Assembly (NCBI GenBank): GCA_030688025.1
Contig: JAUYJL010000010.1
Span: forward strand, 1-64,000
DNA: 64,000 nucleotides
Direction of reading: 5' to 3'
Source: Candidatus Peregrinibacteria bacterium
GTDB lineage: Bacteria; Patescibacteriota; Gracilibacteria; UBA1369; LOWO2-01-FULL-3
How positions within the stretch are numbered: position 1 is the stretch's first letter; every line of letters starts with the position of its first letter. A program made the position numbers and the translations under genes. This document shows positions 61,786 to 64,000 of the stretch, in pieces. The notes beneath the pieces are model-generated. The model did not search any database. It was given only the letters and a program-made list of their open reading frames with translations, and was not told the origin of the DNA.

Positions 61786-63022
61786 TCTTTTTTAGCGTTT
61801 CAGGCCCAACGACTCCGGCCGCTTTGTCAGATTTATCAGAGACGATTTTATTTGCTACCTGAAACTGAGCAACAGCTTCTTTTGTGATTTCTCCGTAATA
61901 ATCCGTGACAATTACACTTTTGAAAAATCCTGTCTTTTTTAGAAATTGCTGTAGTTTTTTTACATCAGTTCCTTTTGAGCCGAGAGCAAGTGTATTCGGG
62001 ATGTAAGCCTGTTTCGATTCCTCAGGAATATTCGCAGAATTGGACTCAGATTGTTTTTTTGATTCAATCGCAAGTCTCGTATAATTTCTTAGAGATATAA
62101 TCCCATTCATTCTAGATCTCGTGACAGGTCCGAAAACTCCGGCACCAGTCTCAGCTTCCACAGAAACAATGCCTTGCGCTTGTTGGAATTTAAACACAGC
62201 ATGCGCGGTCAATTCATCATAAAGTCCCGTTGGCTCAACTTTATAGTAATTAAGTCTCTTAAGCTCATTTTGCAAAGCTTTGACGGCACTTCCATTCGCG
62301 CCTGCATAAAGATTCACCGGCATACTTCCGTCAGACGGAATTACGGTTTCTTTTTGTGTTTCAACAACTGCAAAATTCACTTTTGGTTTTTCAACTGAAG
62401 AATTTATCGCCAAAGTTACACCATTTGTTTCACATGATTGAGGTTTTGCCTCTTCTTCGCTATACCCAGCCAAAGAAATTTGTTCTGATAATTCATTGTT
62501 TATGCCGTAAACAGTTACATCAACGTTTCTTTTTCCCCACGCCAAAGCTCTTTTTAGCCCGATATCTCCATACCCCATCCAAATATCAAGTCTGTCATGC
62601 CTATTTGGATCTCCATTTGCATCGACAATCGCACCACCTCTATCATGAACAGCAACTATTCCGACACCAGGAATATAAAGCTTCGTTCCAAAAGGGTAAG
62701 ACTTCGGAGCCGCAACCATTCCAGGATAAACATCCGTACCATCCGCTCCACGAACTCCACGTCCATTTAATCTGATGTCGGCCTCATAACTACCTGTCGC
62801 ATATCTTTGCTGACAAGGCAATGGTGAATAATATGCCGAAGTTGTAAATGTATCTGTATAAGGATAGCTCACACCATCAGCAGAAACTTGAAAACCTTCA
62901 GCTTCCGCCAAGTCTCCACCAAAAGATGATAGGGGACTTATTGCAAAAAAAGAAAGTAAAGTCATTACGAAAACTGGAACTAACTTTACGCCTATATTTA
63001 TTTTTGTTTTCTTTTTTCTCAT
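61769..63022 (-). CDS. Exported 3D-domain protein with two peptidoglycan-binding domains
   Basis: 417 residues. Signal anchor at about 12-30. The 3D domain (about 95-180; GTKLYIPGVGIVAVHDRGGA, DRLDIWMGYGDIGLKRALAWGK) carries the three conserved Asp of MltA-like/Rpf-type wall hydrolases. Two PG_binding_1 repeats follow at about 235-305 (VKALQNELKRLNYY) and 345-417 (VKKLQQFLKKTGFF). Likely a peptidoglycan-active enzyme outside the membrane. The -10 TATAAT (63063-63058) is of the extended type. Confidence 0.9.
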   Translation of the reverse strand: MRKKKTKINIGVKLVPVFVMTLLSFFAISPLSSFGGDLAEAEGFQVSADGVSYPYTDTFTTSAYYSPLPCQQRYATGSYEADIRLNGRGVRGADGTDVYPGMVAAPKSYPFGTKLYIPGVGIVAVHDRGGAIVDANGDPNRHDRLDIWMGYGDIGLKRALAWGKRNVDVTVYGINNELSEQISLAGYSEEEAKPQSCETNGVTLAINSSVEKPKVNFAVVETQKETVIPSDGSMPVNLYAGANGSAVKALQNELKRLNYYKVEPTGLYDELTAHAVFKFQQAQGIVSVEAETGAGVFGPVTRSRMNGIISLRNYTRLAIESKKQSESNSANIPEESKQAYIPNTLALGSKGTDVKKLQQFLKKTGFFKSVIVTDYYGEITKEAVAQFQVANKIVSDKSDKAAGVVGPETLKKINELS

Positions 63023-63057
63023 TTTTTTGTTTTTGATTTTTGTTTTGAAATCTTAAT

Positions 63058-63066
63058 ATTATACCA
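63058..63066 (-). promoter_or_regulatory. Extended -10 promoter of the 3D-domain gene
   Basis: TGGTATAAT on the minus strand, 36 bp before the ATG; no clear -35. Confidence 0.5.
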
Positions 63067-63129
63067 CAAATAATCCCATCGCTCCGGAACTTAGGCTTGC
63101 CAAACATGAAGGTTGTTTTATTGCAATTA

Positions 63130-63226
63130 GGGTCTGCTCATGACTAAAAAGCGATTTGAGTTCAATTTAGACGTAATCTGGCACTAAAAAAAAGAAACAC
63201 GAGCTTTTGAGTTATGAGCAGACACC
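63130..63226. repeat. 97-bp palindromic mini-element (MITE/REP-like), copy 2
   Basis: Arms GTCTGCTCATGACTAAAAAG (from 63132) and CTTTTGAGTTATGAGCAGAC (to about 63223) are imperfect inverted repeats with two mismatches. The core shares GAGTTCAATTTAG and an AAAAAGAAA tract with the 920-1022 element, and both open with GGTCTG. It lies between the 3D-domain gene and the TraG-like gene. Confidence 0.7.
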
Positions 63227-63227
63227 T

Positions 63228-64000
63228 TTATACCACACCGATTCTCCTTAATATTTCTCTATCAACAAACTCTCTATCTCTTCCGTACTTAAGTCTTGAA
63301 AGTTGTTTATATGCCTCTGCCGCCTCCTTGTCACCCTCTTCGGTATATGGATTCACTGGAATAATACTGAATGGACGAGAAGGTTGAGTATCGACAGAAA
63401 GTTTCATTACAGCTTTATATTTATCTATATTTATAAGATCTCGATCGCTAAAGACAGGAGCCATTTCCTTCGCCATAAACTCCGCATCCTGCGCGCCAAT
63501 CTTGTAAGCCATAATACTACCGACATTACCAAACACAGCATCTTTCAAATTGGCTTTTTTCTTATTCCCAGCACCACCTTCCTCAAGCTGAGCAAGGTAC
63601 TGATGCGCAATAGTAAGACCAAGGCGATATTTTCTTGCCTCAGAAAGAATAGTTTCAATACTGTCAGTAACATAATTTTGGAACTCATCGATGTACAGGA
63701 AGAAATCTCTTCGAGCATCTTTTGCCTGTTTTTGTCTCTTCAATGCGGCCATCTGTATTTTTTGTACGATAATCAAACCAAGCAATTTTGAATTTATTTC
63801 TCCGACGCTACCTTTCGAAAGGTTCATCAATAAAATTTTCCCTTCATCCATAGCTTTTGCAAAATCGAAAGCCGACTTTGTTTGCCCGATGATATTTCTC
63901 ATCATTGTATTCGTCACGAACTGACCGAATTTAGCCGCGAAATACGGAATCATTTCCTGCTTTTCGCGAGCTCCTGTCTTGGCCATTTGATGATCCCAGA
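63228..64000 (-). CDS. VirD4/TraG-like ATPase, C-terminal part (runs off right edge)
   Basis: At least 257 residues; the frame stays open past base 64000, so the ATG at 63986 is probably internal. MRNIIGQTKSAFDFAKAMDE, then ILLMNLSKGSVGEINSKLLG, the Walker B-type FFLYIDEFQNYVTDS, and SEARKYRLGLTIAHQYLAQL match the C-terminal half of type IV coupling/HerA-like ATPases widespread in CPR genomes. Walker A would be beyond the edge. Likely DNA or pilus transport at the membrane. The stop lies 2 bp from the palindromic element. Confidence 0.88.
   Translation of the reverse strand, partial: WDHQMAKTGAREKQEMIPYFAAKFGQFVTNTMMRNIIGQTKSAFDFAKAMDEGKILLMNLSKGSVGEINSKLLGLIIVQKIQMAALKRQKQAKDARRDFFLYIDEFQNYVTDSIETILSEARKYRLGLTIAHQYLAQLEEGGAGNKKKANLKDAVFGNVGSIMAYKIGAQDAEFMAKEMAPVFSDRDLINIDKYKAVMKLSVDTQPSRPFSIIPVNPYTEEGDKEAAEAYKQLSRLKYGRDREFVDREILRRIGVV

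Overview
The window looks like a chromosome segment of a Candidate Phyla Radiation (Patescibacteria) bacterium, most likely close to Candidatus Peregrinibacteria. This is an inference from several things. The DNA is AT-rich and densely coded. Most start codons have no Shine-Dalgarno sequence and instead follow A/C-rich leaders. The prolyl-tRNA synthetase is shortened. There is a VirD4/TraG-like ATPase of a type common in CPR genomes, SLH-domain envelope proteins, and very large proteins I cannot place in any family. UGA ends several real genes, so this is not a lineage that reads UGA as glycine.

Layout. 1-9.1 kb: a partial HNH-type gene at the left edge, a decayed repeat array, a palindromic mini-element, rpmA, two large proteins (874 aa unknown; 844 aa with a PEP/pyruvate-binding domain) and a Cys/Met PLP enzyme. 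9.1-12.4 kb: an accessory block with a 1.5-kb island (fic plus a serine recombinase remnant) inserted at the 3' end of tRNA-His, a candidate small RNA, and a RelB/YafQ toxin-antitoxin pair. 12.4-24.5 kb: six genes on the minus strand that look like one operon, with products up to 1702 aa and no recognised function. 24.6-28.2 kb: tig, rplS, rnhB and small genes. 28.2-36.1 kb: envelope sugar genes (csaB, rfbA, rfbD, rfbB, an fdtA-like ketoisomerase), proS, and an AbiEi-type regulator between two long direct repeats. 36.1-44.1 kb: infB, rmuC, an exported CARDB-like protein and a UvrD/RecB-nuclease helicase. 44.1-47 kb: a scrambled region with a tandem duplication (uvrD 5' end plus SLH gene), a KilA-N gene, a DUF3800 remnant and a second candidate RNA. 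47-55.6 kb: rpsA, a NYN nuclease, clpC with a CIRCE operator, a lipoprotein, then argF-argG behind an attenuator. 55.6-64 kb: ruvB, a PH-domain protein, a CPBP protease, tRNA-Arg(TCT), a GNAT toxin-antitoxin pair, an M23/SLH peptidase, tsaE, an HD protein, a 3D-domain wall protein, a second palindromic mini-element and a partial TraG-like ATPase.

How the genes fit together. CsaB is expected to pyruvylate a cell-wall polymer that SLH domains bind; three SLH proteins lie in the window, so it holds much of an S-layer anchoring system. The dTDP-sugar genes probably feed the same surface polymers. argF and argG share a leader holding a short ORF with three Arg codons and two mutually exclusive hairpins, the layout of ribosome-mediated attenuation; argF carries a one-base frameshift. 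Toxin-antitoxin and defence-like genes (RelB/YafQ, Fic, AbiEi, KilA-N, GNAT) sit next to tRNAs, repeats and duplications. The strongest leads are the arginine attenuator, the tRNA-His/Fic island, the repeat-flanked AbiEi cassette and the 12-kb operon of giant proteins.
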